The translations under genes were made by a program, and so were the position numbers. From Chondrosia reniformis (Eukaryota; Porifera; Demospongiae; Chondrillida; Chondrillidae): DNA of 64,000 bases. The notes beneath the pieces are model-generated. The model searched no databases. It saw only the letters and a program-made list of their open reading frames with translations, and was not told the origin of the DNA. Location of the stretch: positions 4,898,001-4,962,000 of the forward strand of contig OX359191.1 in NCBI GenBank assembly GCA_947172415.1, in the 5' to 3' direction. The stretch's first letter is position 1. Every line of letters starts with the position of its first letter. Shown here one piece after another: positions 33,301-45,319 of this stretch.

Positions 33301-36300
33301 GTTGTATCTACTATTGATTTATAATAGTTATATTTGTATGTTCTAGTTATATGGACTAATTGAATGTATTAGTTCTATGTACTAGTTGTAAGTACAGGTT
33401 GTATGTACTAGTTGTATGAACTAGTTATACTTCTTATTTAAAATACTTGTTATACTAGTCATTTGAACAAGTTGTATGCACGACTTGTATGTCCTAGTTG
33501 TATATACTAGTTCTATGGACTAGCTGTATGTAGTAGGTGTATGTTCTAGTTGTATGTACTAGTTGTAATTACAATTTTTACGTTCTAGTTGTAAGAATTG
33601 GTTGTATATACTAGTGTGAATAGTGGTTATATGTACTAATTATAAGTACCAGTTATATGTGTGTTTTTAGTTATCCTAACTAGTTCTATGTACAAGTTGT
33701 ATGTACGACTTATATGTACTGGTTGTATGAACTTGTTATATGCACTAGTTGTATGCACTAGTTGTATATACTAGTTTTATTTACTAATTGTATGTGCTAA
33801 TTGCATAGACTGGTTCTATACACCAGTTGCATGTACTAGTTGAATGTACCAGTTGCAGGTACTAGTTGTATGCACCAGTTGTTTGTACTAATTGTATGTA
33901 CAAGTATTATGAGTATGTTCTAGTTATCCTTACTGGTTCTATGTACAAGTTGTATGTACAAGTTTTATATACTAGTTGTATATACTGGTTGTATGTACTG
34001 GGTGTATGTACAATTTGTATGTACTAGTTGTATATATTATATAGTTATACATACTGGTTGTAAATATGTACTAGTTATCTGTACTATTTGTATGAACTAG
34101 CTATATGTACTACTAATATGTACTAGTTGCATGAACTAATTATATTTACTTGTTTTAAGTACTAGTTATATGTACTAGTTGTAGGTACTAGTGGTAAGTA
34201 CTAGTTTTAATCACTTGTTATAGGTTTTAGTTATAAGTACTAGTTATATGTTCTAGTTGTATGTACCAGTTGTATGCAGTAGCTGTTTGTACTAATTATA
34301 TGTACAAGTTTTATGAGTTATGTTCTAGTTATCCTTACTAGTTCTATGTACAAGCTTTATGTACGAGTGGTGTGTATTAGTTGTATGAACTAGTTAAATG
34401 TACGATTTGCATGAACTATTTGTAGCTACTAATGGTAATCACTAGTTATAGGTACTAGTTGTACATACTAGTGTATATTCTAGTTTTGTATACTTGAAAT
34501 ACGTACTGGTTGGATGTTCTTGTCATTTGTACTATATAGTTGTATGTACTAGTTAAATGTGTATGTTCGAGTTATATGTACTTGGTGTATGTACAATTTG
34601 TATGTACTAGATGTATGTACCAGTTGTATGTATCAGTTCTATGTACAAGTTTTATGTACGAGTTGTATGTACTAGTTGTATGAACTAGTTAAATGTACTA
34701 TTTGCATGAACTAGTTGTAGCTACTAGTGGTAATCACTAATTATAGGTACTAGTTATAGGTACTAGTTGTAAATACTAGTGTATATTCTAGGTTTGTATA
34801 CTAGAAATATGTACTGGTTGGATGTACTAGTTATATGTACTATTTGTATGCACTGTTTGTATGGTTTAGACATGTGTACTGGTTGTAAGGACTAGTGTAT
34901 GTACTACTTATATTAGTTGTTTGTACTAGCTATATGTACTGGTTGAATGTACTAGTAGTAATAACTAGTTATAGGTACTAGTTCTATATACTACCTGAGT
35001 GTAGTAGGTGTATGTACTAGTTGTATTAAGTACTTATATATTAATTGTATGTATTAATTATATGTACCAGTTGTAACCTCTAGTTATTTGGACTAGTTGT
35101 ACGGAATCCTTATATGTACCAGTTGCATATACTAGTTGTATGTACTAGTTTTATGTATTAGTTTTATGTACTATTCATATGTAAACGGTATATGTGTATG
35201 TTCTAGTTTTCCTTACTAGTTTTATGTACAAGTTTTATGTACGAGTTGTATGTACTCGCTGAATGAACTAGTTAAGTATACTGGTTGTATATACTAGTTG
35301 TTTGTACCAGTGCTAATCACTCATTATAGGTACTAGTTATTTGTACAAGTTTTATGTACTATTTGAACGTACAAGTTGTATATTCTAGTTGTATGTACTA
35401 GTAATTTGTACTGGTTGTATTTACTACTTGTATGTTCTAGTTGTATGTCCTAGTTGTATGTTCTAGTTATATGTACTCTTTATATGAACTAGTTATATTT
35501 ACTATTTATATGTACTAATTATATGTGTGTGTTCTAGTCATTTGTACTATATAGTTGCATGTATTAGTTGTACGTAATGGTTGAATGTGCGGTTTGTATG
35601 TACTAGTTGTATGTACTAGTTATATGTGTATGTTCGAGTTATATGTACTAAGTGTATGTACAATTTGTATGTACTAGATGTATGTACTAGTTGTATGTAC
35701 TAGTTGTATGTACCAGTTGTATGTACTAGTTGTATGTACTAATTATATGTACAAGTTTTATGTGTATGGTCTAGTTATCCTTACTAGCTCTATGTACAAG
35801 TTTTATGTACGAGTTGTATGTACTAGTTGTATGAACTAGTTAAATGTACTATTTGCATGAAATAGTTGTAGCTACTAGTGGTAATCACTAGTTATAGGTA
35901 CTAATTCTATGTATTAGCTGTATGTAGTAGGTGTATGTACTAGTTTTATGAACTACTTAGTTGTATGTATTAGTTATATGTGCTAGTTGTAATCACTAGT
36001 TATGGGTACTAGTTGTACGGACTTGTTACAAATACCAGTTGTTTGTACTAGTTGTATGTACCAGTTCCTTGTACTAGTTGTATGTACTATTTATATCTAA
36101 AAGTTAAAGGTGTATGTTCTAGTTATACTTACTAGTTCTATGTACAAGTTGTATGAATGAGTTGTATATACTAATTGTATGAACTAGTTAAATGTACTAG
36201 TTGTACATACTAGTTGTATATTCTAGTTGTATATACTGGTTATGTACTAGTTGTATGAACTAGTTATATGTACTGGTTGTATATACTATTTATATGTACT

Positions 36301-37740
36301 AGTTGTATGTACTCTTTATATGTACTAGTTATATGTGTATATTTTAGTTATATGTATTAGTTGAATGTACAAATTGTATATATGTAATAGTTATATGTAC
36401 TTGTTGTATGTACTCGTTGCATGGACTAGTTGTATACTCTGGTTCTATGTACTAGTTGGATTCTAGTTGTATGTACAACTTGTATGAACTAGTTCTATGA
36501 ACTATTTGCATGAACTATATGTAGTTCTTATTTAAAATACAAGTTGTATGTTCTAGTTGTATAAACTGGTTGTATGTACCAGTGTATATACTGGTTATAT
36601 GTACTAATTGTATGTACTAGGTTTATGTACTAGTTATGTACTAGTTGTATCCACTACTTGTATGTACTCGTTGAATGTACTAGTAGTATGTACTAGTAAT
36701 ATGTACTAGTTGCATATACTAGTTGTAATCAACTAGTTATAGGTACCAGTGATATGTACTAGTTGTGTGTGTTAGTTGTACGAACTAGTTGTACATTCTT
36801 GTTGTATATACTAGTTATATGTACTTGTTGTATATATGTACTAGTTATCTGTACTAGTTGTATGTACTACCTATATATACTACTAACATGTTCTAGTTGC
36901 TTGAACTAGTTAAATGTACTTGTTATAAGCACTAGTTATTTGTACTAGTTATATGTTCAAGTTTAATGTACTTGTTTTATGTTCTAGTTGTATGTACTTG
37001 TTGTATGTACAAGTGTATGTACTGGTTATATGTACTAATTGTATGTTGCAGTTATATGTATATACTTGCAATGTATTAGTTGTATGTACTATTTATAAGT
37101 ACTAGATGTATGTGTAAGTTCTAGTTATATGTTACAGGGGTATGTGCAAGTTGTATGTACTAATGGTAATCACTAGTTATAGGTACAATTTATATGTACT
37201 AGTTGAATGTACTAGTGGTAATGACTAGTTATAAGTGATAGTTATATATACTAATTGAATGTACTAGTGGTAATCACTACTTTTAGGGACTAGTTCTATG
37301 TACTAGCTGTATGTAGTAGGTGTATGTATTAGTTGTAAGAACTACCTATATAGATTAGTTATATGTATTAATTATATTTACTAGTAGTAATCACTAGTTA
37401 TGGGTACTAGTTTTACGGACTCCTTATATGTACCAGTTGTTTGTACTAGTTGTATGTACCAGTTGCATGTACTACTTGTATGTACCAGTTGCATGTACTA
37501 GTTGTATATACTAGTTGTATGTACTGGTTGTATGTACTATTTAAATGTACTAGTTGTATGTACTAGTTATATGTACTATTTATCTGTACTAGTTATATGT
37601 ACCATTTATATGTACTAATTATATGTGTATGTTCTAATGATATGTACTAGTTGTATGTACAAGTTGTATGTACTAATTTTATGTACTAGTTGTACATATT
37701 GCTTGAATGTTCTGTTTGTATGTACTAGTTGTATGTACTA
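30306..37740 (+). repeat. 13-bp minisatellite array, forward orientation, divergent subfamily
   Basis: Forward units again, with family-specific variants: GTTCTAGTTATCCTTACTAG followed by a run ending GTATGTACGAG recurs at about 32410, 33010, 33920, 34320, 35200 and 35775, and GGTAATCACTAGTTATAGG recurs between them. These blocks are rare or absent in the forward array at 4-13 kb, so this array evolved separately. It ends at the 3' tail of a LINE at 37741. Confidence 0.93.
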
Positions 37741-38276
37741 GTTATTATTATTATTTTTGAAACACATGGATGAAGGTGCAAAAAACAGAGACAAATGCAA
37801 AATGATTAAAATGGTTACATAGTTGATGCTGAAGACACAATAATGTCTAATTCATGTTGACTGAAGTGAGGAATGACAGTGCGAGTGTGTTGGAATTCTC
37901 TTATTAGATAGCCCACAACAACATCATGAGTGGAATATAATTTACAATGCGAGTTTCCATACATATAGTTATACCCTACAAAGCTTGAATTGTAAACTTG
38001 AGAGCCGTCCCGAAATACAGAACGGATAAGTCTAGATGGGTGAGAAGATGCACTTGATAGTAGTTTCTTAAATCTAGAATAAATGATGTTATAGATCCTG
38101 GCAGTTAATCCAACAGAGTGGGCAATAGATGTATGGCAGTTATAAGGTAGCTTACAGATTCGCCTGATAACCTTGTTAAATGAAATATTTAGAGATTTGA
38201 GGTCAGGGGCATCATGTCTCCACTGATTTTGTACAAATTTTGAACAGAGATGTTCTATGTGTTTGTAAATTTGTAC
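37741..38276 (-). mobile_element. 3' end of a CR1/L2-like LINE
   Basis: The minus strand reads through the last ~150 codons of a LINE ORF2-type protein. Visible are HIEHLCSKFVQNQW, FNKVIRRICKLPYNCHTSIA, HSVGLTARIYNIIYSRF and VYNSSFVGYNYMYGN, ending in TAA at 37815-37817. A 3' UTR of about 74 bp ends in an (AAT)n tail that meets the 13-bp array. A short 3' microsatellite tail fits CR1/L2-type LINEs. The 5' side is truncated where the 45-bp minisatellite begins. The clade is tentative, because no RT or endonuclease motif is left. Confidence 0.65.
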
Positions 38277-39450
38277 GTTCTAAGTCTGTCTAAAGTTGTT
38301 AGAGTGTAACTTGGACAGAGGCCTTCTAAGTCTGTCTAAGGTTGTTCGAGTGTAGCTTAGCAGTGGGGTTCTAAGCGTGTCTAAAGTTGTTCGAGTGTAC
38401 CTTAGCAGAGGCGTTCTAAGTCTGTCTAAAGTTGTTCGAGTGTATAGCTTAGCAGAGGGGTTCTACGTGTGTCTAAAATTGTTCGAGTGTGACTTGACAT
38501 AGGCGTTCTAAGTCTGTCTAAAGTTGTTCGAGTGTACCTTAGCAGAGGGGTTCTAAGTGTGTCTAAAGTTGTTCGAGTTTAGCTTAGCAGCAGACCTGCT
38601 AAGTCTCACGCATCTGGCGTGAGACACACGCATTTGACGGTCATGTCACGCTCACACGCATATCTGTGCCAGATCTCACGCCTTTTCCTGATTCTCACTC
38701 ACTGTCACACTCACTCTAGTCTCCCCAGCAGGAAGATCAGCCATACAGGCTGATGGGGCTATTCCTTGGCTGTGGAGTATATATCTTTAAATTCTTGTCG
38801 ATGATCGATCCGTATCCCATTTATTACGACTTATAGACTCATGATCTAGCAGTAATCCGTAAGCGCAGCGGCGCTTTCTCCTCCATTTTTAATTAATGAC
38901 GTAATGTATGGTATTAGCCATCTAATGTTAACAATAAGGGTATTGAGGGAAATGTACGCGAGCGTAGCAAGCGAAATTTTTTTTTGAAATCTCACGCATT
39001 TTGGGGCAGTCTCACTCATTTCTTGAGAAAGTCGCACGCATGCTCTAAGCCTAGCTTTGGCAGGTCTGTAGCAGAGGCGTTATAAGTCTATCTAAACGGT
39101 TGTTCGAGTGTATAGCTTAGCAGAGGGGTTCTACGTGTGTCTAAAGTTGTTCGCGTGCAACTTGACAGAGGCGTTCTAAGTCTGTCTAAAGTTGTTCGAG
39201 TGTACCTTAGCACAGGCATTCTAAGTCTGTCTAAAGTTGTTCGAGTGTATAGCTTCACAGAGGCGTTCTAAGTCTATCTAAAGTTGTTCTAGTGTAGTTT
39301 AGCAGAGGAGTTCTAAGTGTGTCTAAAGGTTATGAGTATAGCTAACTTTGCTGAGGAGTTTTAAGTCTATCTAAGTTGTATGAGTGTAGCTTGACAGAAG
39401 TGTTCCACGTGTGTCTAAGGTTGTACAAGTGTAGCTTAACAGAGGCATTC
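38277..39450. repeat. 45-bp minisatellite, locus 1, split by a MITE
   Basis: About 7 copies at 38277-38590 and about 9 degenerate copies at 39069-39450 of a 45-bp unit containing TTCTAAGTGTGTCTAAAG, TTGTTCGAGTGTA and CTTAGCAGAGG. The two parts are one array separated by the insertion at 38591-39068. The same unit forms locus 2 at 45405-45800. Because 45 is divisible by 3, reading frames stay open without implying a gene. Confidence 0.9.
38591..39068. mobile_element. MITE-like DNA transposon inside the 45-bp minisatellite
   Basis: 478 bp with short terminal inverted repeats CAGACCTGCTAAG and CTTTGGCAGGTCTG, flanked by direct TAGCAG (38585-38590 and 39069-39074). Internal repeats of CTCACGCAT occur near both ends. 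It has no coding capacity, so it depends on a transposase elsewhere. The TAGCAG copies could partly reflect the minisatellite unit, which contains that word. Confidence 0.7.
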
Positions 39451-41300
39451 TACCTGTGTCTGATGTTGTCTGTAATTATAGCACTACAACTGTAACTTAT
39501 CTCATTGTACAAATTGTGTAGTCGATTATCGTCTTTACTCAACCCTTTTTAATTACATGTGACATAAAAAGTCCTGCAATGGATTTGATCTCATGCTTGT
39601 GAAAGAGAGTTGATTAGACATTAAACAACCTTAAAATTAATATTGGTTAATCGTCTTGATTATCTTTTATTTTCCCGAATCAGGTTAATTAATGAATAAT
39701 AAATTACATAAACAGTGCATGTATATGTTTATAGTTCTACTGAAAGAAAATGTTCCCCCCTCCAGAAACATTTATTGAATGGAACGTCTAAAGGAATAAA
39801 GAGAATTTTTTTTTATTTTACATATATTATACATTCAAGTGCATGTTGTTTACCATTGAACCCTTCCCCTATCTACCCACATTGCTTTTGGGGAGTTGCA
39901 TCTTTTGCACCTCCCCTTGAAGCCAAATTGTAGAACCTGCATCTACACATGGAAAAGAGATTATAATAACATACACAAAAAAATTCTTAGGACACATCTT
40001 ACGTGTTACATGTCCACCCTTTCCTGCCTGCCTTCTTTTGTGTTTGAGGGCGGGGAACTGTGTGAGAGGGTGGGGTGGTGGAGGTAGTGGGTATAGTCCT
40101 TGGAAGGGGGGTAAGTTAGTGGGAGTACTGTTGGGTGGAGGTGGAGGATTGTTGGGTGTGATAGGTGAAATATTCGGTGGGGGTGGTGTATTGGTGAGGG
40201 TGGTGGGAGTAGGGTTGGGTGGGGGTAGTGGAGTGGTGGGGGTGGTAGGATTAATGTTTGGTTGGGGGGTCGGTTTATGCTTCCTTCAAGCAAGAGTGCA
40301 TCGTCTTGTAATATATTTAAATAGAAAACGGGATCTAAACGATATTTACATAATCGTAACAGTATACCAATACTATAGAAACTACAGTATCTCTCAACTG
40401 GTTACAGGCTTACCTACGGCTAGGGTATATGGACACATTCCTATTGCAATGATATACGCTGTACAAGGATATATGTCCGTATTACGAAATATTGAGGTGT
40501 CTATAAATCAGACGTTAGTTAAATACGTACGTCTACGGGCAACAATCGAGACCTTATATTTGTGTCTGCATAATCGCAATGTCCACATTTCAGAGAGTCC
40601 AATATAAGGGGTTACACTGTATTCTTCAATAAATTCGTATGCATATGTTATACACTTCCTTTCGTTAAAATTCTTACCAATTAATAAAATAAACTTGATA
40701 ATCACTTGCATGGTTAACAGGTTTATTTTGTTTAGTTTACTTGCACCTACGGGTGGTATAGTTTACGTGTCGCTAAAACAGGGCTGAGTGAGTCCGCCAT
40801 TCTTAATTTAGAGGTATATCGTCCGGTATATCGTGCAAGAAATGAAACCCACTACTTCCATCGTATCCATTCTCGTATTCGCAAACGTCTGAAATTCTTA
40901 TCGCACAGCTAATCTGGTCCAACAGCCAAAGTTCGCTATAACGGCTGAAATTCGGCGTTTTAAGCGAGCATTTGGCGGTAACAATATTATCGATATCGCT
41001 ATAACAACCTACACTACAACGATGAACGTCGAAAAGTGGCTTTTGCTTATAACAGCGTTTTTAAACGCTACAGCTATCTATGACTCCTTTCGTGAATGCC
41101 AAACATCATCTCTAGTGAGTAAATTGATTATCTTCTACTAAGCAATAACGCTTATATGTATAAGTAGTAGACCTCCTATATTATATACGGGCTGCTTATA
41201 CATTAACTTATAATAGTTATGTAAAGACGATTTGGCCTTTGATCGCCGTCTCTAAACAAACAGTAGTGTACAATCCATATAAAGATTATTATTTACACTA
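39451..41300. other. AT-rich region with no recognised gene
   Basis: No supported coding sequence, RNA gene or transposon end was seen. Frames here (for example 40038-40607) are explained in part by the G-rich tract at 40043-40272 and show no domain. Confidence 0.6.
40043..40272 (+). repeat. G-rich GGTGG/GGGT tract
   Basis: About 230 bp of irregular G-runs on the plus strand (GGTGGGGTGGTGGAGG, GTTGGGTGGAGGTGG, GGTTGGGTGGGGG) in an otherwise AT-rich region. Many groups of four G-runs are close enough to form G-quadruplexes. Confidence 0.75.
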
Positions 41301-41691
41301 GAGTAAGAATTCAAAATTCGGCCACACCAAAATTTGGCCACCTATATCTTCAGAACTAAACAGCCTACGAACTCCAAGTAACCACCAACTAGAAGTTTAA
41401 TCATAGCCTAGTTTACTCTGTAAAGATGGTCGGCAGGCCTTTAGTAGTTGAGCTGTACGACAACTTTTTACTGAGTGTCCGATTTTTACAATGATCGGAC
41501 GATAAAATAGAAGTTTGGACAACTACTTATATCTAGGCAAAAAAGAGAGCAATCGCTACCAAATTGTGGCTAGGTACAGCTACAATCTTCTGCAAAAAGC
41601 ATTTAAATTTCTGGAAGTTTACACGTATGCATGACAGTGTAATTGTTCCCCTAAGATAACTAATTGACGTAATCAAAATTCGTACATCCCT
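41301..41691 (+). repeat. Left terminal inverted repeat of the pogo-like element
   Basis: Starts GAGTAAGAATTCAAAATTCG, followed by a repeated AATTTGGCCACC / AATTCGGCCACACC motif, and ends near TAATCAAAATTCG. It matches the reverse complement of 44543-44924 over almost its whole length with perhaps 85-90 % identity by eye. Confidence 0.9.
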
Positions 41692-41812
41692 AATTAATTG
41701 GCTGTCCGACCTGTACCCATTTCCTCAAATGTTTAATTTCTTCTTCTAAAGTGCAGGGGATATCCTATAACGAAAACGTGTTTCAAAGGCGGGAGAAGGT
41801 TTCTCTACATTA

Positions 41813-42953
41813 TTGATGTATCAATTTCCAGCTTTAAAAGAAAGAAAGCTGCCCTCCAGAAAGGCTCCAATTGTAAAGGACATATTTGTCTCTCAGCTAG
41901 GAGACTCAGTGAGTCCTACCAAGTACAAATTGTGGACAAAAGATAGTTTAGATAGGGCAATAGAAGCAGTTGACAAAGGTACAACCATAAGATGCGCATC
42001 TGAAATGTATGGAGTATCAAGATCTACTCTCAGTGATTACATCAGTTGGAAAGTATCCAAGGAAAGTAGGTCTGGTGCTCCATATTTAACTTTAGAGGAG
42101 GAAGCAGAATTAGAAAACTTTTTAGTTCAGAGTGCCGATATTGGATATCCACGTACTAGGAAAGACATACTTGGCTTGGTGCAGCAAATTTTAGACAACA
42201 AGGGGATTGGGGTTACTGTCACCACTGGATGGTTTGAGCGTTTTCGACAACGTCATCCGCATCTAGCATTTAAAACTGCAGTTCCACTGTCACACGCAAG
42301 AGCAATGGCTACTGATACCTCAGTTCTAAATCGTTACTTTGATATGCTTCTGGCTTGTCCAGAAGAAAATGATATACTTGATGATCCTTGTGCACTTTTT
42401 AATTGTGATGAAACAGGTTTACCTTTAAATCCACCAAGTGAAAAGATAATTCACTTGAAAGGTTCCAAGCATCCCAGCTACATATGTAGTGGAGATAAAG
42501 CGCAGCTAACTGTGCTATCCTGCACTTGTGCAAGTGGTACTGCTATGCCACTTTTATTGTTTTAGACAGGAAAACACTAAATCCTACATTTACAAGGGGT
42601 GAAGTGCCAGGTACATTGTTTGGTTTATCCACTAATGGGTGGATGAATCAAGGTCTTTTCCACCAATGGTTTGTTAAGCATTTTTTACAATACGCCCCAA
42701 CAAAAGACAACTAATCCTCCTTATGGATGGTCATTCTTCCCATTATTGCCCTGAAACCATCAAAATGGCTGCTGAGAATAAAGTCATTCTATTCATCTTA
42801 CCACCTAATACCACACACTTAACTCAACCTCTTGATAGGGCCTGCTTTGCCCCACTAAAGTGTGCATGGAAGCAAGAATGTCACCAGAATTATGGGTTTT
42901 ATACGTATGAGTCACGAGGGTGCGTTAACACCCGAGGGCGAGTATATATATAA
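41813..42953 (+). pseudogene. Pogo-type transposase (HTH-psq and DDE), frameshifted
   Basis: The ORF 41813-42565 has a Psq/CENP-B-like HTH (DSLDRAIEAVDKGTTIRC, ASEMYGVSRSTLSDYI), a second DNA-binding segment (VTTGWFERFRQRHPHLAFKT) and the first catalytic Asp (ALFNCDETGLPL). The frame shifts at about 42562 (to RKTLNPTFTRG, GWMNQGLFHQWF) and at about 42705 (to ILLMDGHSSHY, the second Asp). The third Asp lies in TTHLTQPLDRACFAPLKCAW, about 35 residues later. All three catalytic residues survive. The coding sequence ends at the foldback insertion at about 42890. It would cut and paste the element by recognising its inverted repeats. Confidence 0.9.
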
Positions 42954-43241
42954 ACTCATACACACCTCAGCGCCATGGTATAAGTGATATATACTCCGTT
43001 GCTTCTTATCGTTATTTTGGCGGGACTTTCAGGATGGCTCCTCTAGCATCTGGTTAGTTTTGCTTAAACACTGAGGAGAATTGTCCACCCTCCAAGTGGA
43101 GACATCTTAGTTTACCATATTTGGGTAGGGATATAACAGGATTTAAGAAGCCGATGGCAGTATATAGCTTCTTAAATCCTGTTATATCCCAGTTACGAAA
43201 TATATACACCGGCGGTTGCCCCAGCAGTGGGGTATATTTTA
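42890..43241. mobile_element. Foldback (hairpin) element, copy 2, inserted in the pogo-like transposase
   Basis: Shares sequence with 6661-7059 from GGGTTTTATACGTATGAGTC to the GGGGTATAT end. It includes a near-perfect hairpin GGGATATAACAGGATTTAAG / CTTAAATCCTGTTATATCCC (arms around 43130 and 43190) and a smaller one, GGGTGCGTTAACACCC, at about 42919. Its left boundary coincides with loss of transposase homology after CHQN. Confidence 0.75.
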
Positions 43242-43501
43242 GTATAATATCTCATTCAAGGTAACGAATTAGGTTCTTAAACTCCATACACATGTATGTA
43301 TCTAAATTAAGGGATAGTCTATACCAATTTCTTTAAAAAATGTTTTCAAGGATGGCATGCCAGTGTCTAACTTTCCATTTCTATCACGAACTATATACCA
43401 CATATATTATGTATGATCTTTATATATACGTACCTACCATATACAGTGCAAGTTATAATATATACGTATTATAGCAATCTAAATAAATAATGTATACGTA
43501 G

Positions 43502-44161
43502 TTGGTGTGGATCCGTACATTATATATATATATAGCCAAGGATTTGTGCATTTCATGCCATTGCTCTAACTGTGTTATAGGTGAATCGCACTGGCTCTGT
43601 ATATCCTGTACCTCGTCTAGTGCAGTAGACATTTTGGATAGCATGAGTTCTATGGAGCTGACACCCAATACAATCTTGCAAATTTCAAAAATTTATAAGC
43701 CTCAAACAGCCTCACTAGAGATTAAAAAATTATCTGTACAGCAACAGAAAGGTAGCCATGACTGTGGTATGTTTGCTACAGCTTTTATGGTGGAAGTCTG
43801 TAAAGGAAATGATCCAGAAACAGTCTTTTTTAATCAGGCCAAGATGAGGGCACACTTACAAAAGTGTTTTGAGACTGATTTGCTAACACCATTTCCTAGG
43901 GCAAGGAAAAGTACCAATTTTCTTAGATCACAGAACCAATTCATTACTATAGCTCTTTACTGCACATGCCGAATGCCAGATATCTATGATAAACAGATGA
44001 TTTCTTGTGACATGTGTGAAGAGTGGTTTCACTTTACTTGCCAAAAGTTGTTGAAATCAAAAAGGAAAAATTTTGGGCTTGCCCAAATTGTCTATCAAAG
44101 TCAAGAAAAAGAAAAAAAGTTTTTATACTTTAAGACTATAGCTGGAGCTTATAAACTTTGA
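43502..44161 (+). pseudogene. Ulp1-type (C48) cysteine protease with C-terminal PHD finger
   Basis: The Ulp1 core is present with all catalytic residues: His30 in GESHWLCIS, Asp46 in VDILDSM, Gln82 and Cys88 in QQKGSHDCGMFATAF. Such enzymes process SUMO or related modifiers. After about 40 residues comes a PHD finger (YCTCRMPDIYDKQMISCDMC, EEWFHFTC), which binds histone tails; its last Cys pair (WACPNC) appears only in a +1 frame at about 44072, so a frameshift truncates it. The start at 43502 is probably not native: residues 1-25 look like translated non-coding sequence and an upstream exon is likely. It lies in the same strand and inside the same inverted repeats as the transposase. Confidence 0.82.
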
Positions 44162-44542
44162 ATAACCGTTGACATTACAGCGACTATATGTATATATACT
44201 TAGTAATATATATATTTTAAAGCTGCATTTCATGATTTTAATTTAGTGATTGTTTCAATATTGTCTGAAGTGAGTTACAATTAATGTATTACATAGCTAA
44301 TATATATGCACTGTAATTAGATTCTGCTTAAACTGCGCATGCTCTATACATATAACACATTATGCAATTCAATCAATATGCTGATAAACATTTTATGCTA
44401 GTATCAGTGAAAATTATACAGCAATGGCAATATTTTTGTATACTTTATATATGTATTAATAGTATGCCCTGATTAATATGAAATAAGCCTCGCAAACTCT
44501 TTATGCAAACCAATTAGACTATACAAATCATTTTCCGAGGTG

Positions 44543-44924
44543 TCCGAATTTTGATTACGTCAATTAGTGATCTTAGGGGAACGATTACACTATCATGCGT
44601 ACGTGTAAACTTCCAGATTTGAATGCTTGTTGCTGAAGATTGTAGCTGTACCTAGCCAAAATTTGGTAGCCATTGCTCTCTTTTTCGCCTAGATAAAAGT
44701 AGTTGTCCGAACTTCAATTTTATCGTCCGATCTTTTTAAAAATCAAACACTCACTAAAACGTTGTCGTACAGCTCAACTAGTAAAGGCCTGCCGACTATC
44801 TTTATAGCGTAAACTAGGCTATGATTAAACGTCTAGTTGGTGTTTACTTGGAGTTTGTAGGTTGTTTAGTTCTGAAGATATAGGTGGCCGAATTTTGGTG
44901 TGGCCGAATTTTGATATTTTACTC
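44543..44924 (-). repeat. Right terminal inverted repeat of the pogo-like element
   Basis: Reverse complement of the left repeat, ending GGCCGAATTTTGATATTTTA then CTC, followed by TA. The ORF at 44862-45215 starts inside it and has no recognisable domain. Confidence 0.9.
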
Positions 44925-45319
44925 TACTCCATGACAAGAATCGGTGAACACAAAGACGTTGGGTGCTACACTGTGGAGGGAGGGAAACACATTATCAAAT
45001 CAAGTTATAGGAGGCAGCCCCGTGCTCGAGCTACTTGCTCATATTTCAGTATTAAGGCATCAAGCGTACATTTCACTGGTTCCAATTCGTCGTTTGAAGC
45101 CCATAAGTCTTTAATACCTTGTACGCAGGCTTTACTTTGGTTTTCATCAGTTCAGTTTTCATCAATGCCATTTTTATCAGTGACGCTACTGCAGAGAAAG
45201 CTAATTAAAGCTTAGAATAGTATGCCCAAGTTAGCCTAAGCGTTGGGCATTTTGTTTACAAGTTTTCGAAGATGGAAGCCATATCAAAATTTTATTTGAA
45301 ATACAGCATAGGGATTTCA

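Larger units (their letters stand above)
41301..44924 (+). mobile_element. Pogo-like DNA transposon with ~385-bp terminal inverted repeats
   Basis: Long inverted repeats (41301-41691 and 44543-44924) begin GAGTAA and end TTACTC and are flanked on both sides by TA, the target duplication of the Tc1/mariner superfamily. Inside are a pogo-type transposase (frameshifted) and a Ulp1-protease/PHD gene, with a foldback element inserted between them. At 3.6 kb it is longer than a simple pogo element. The transposase frame is broken, so it is not autonomous now. Confidence 0.88.

Noticed and set aside
3983-37740. CRISPR array
   Set aside because: The 13-bp units are directly adjacent and degenerate with no unique spacers, in a clearly animal sequence.
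40038-40607. 189-codon ORF with a Gly/Val-rich N-terminus
   Set aside because: The N-terminal half is the G-rich tract and the C-terminal half has no recognisable motif. Probably chance.
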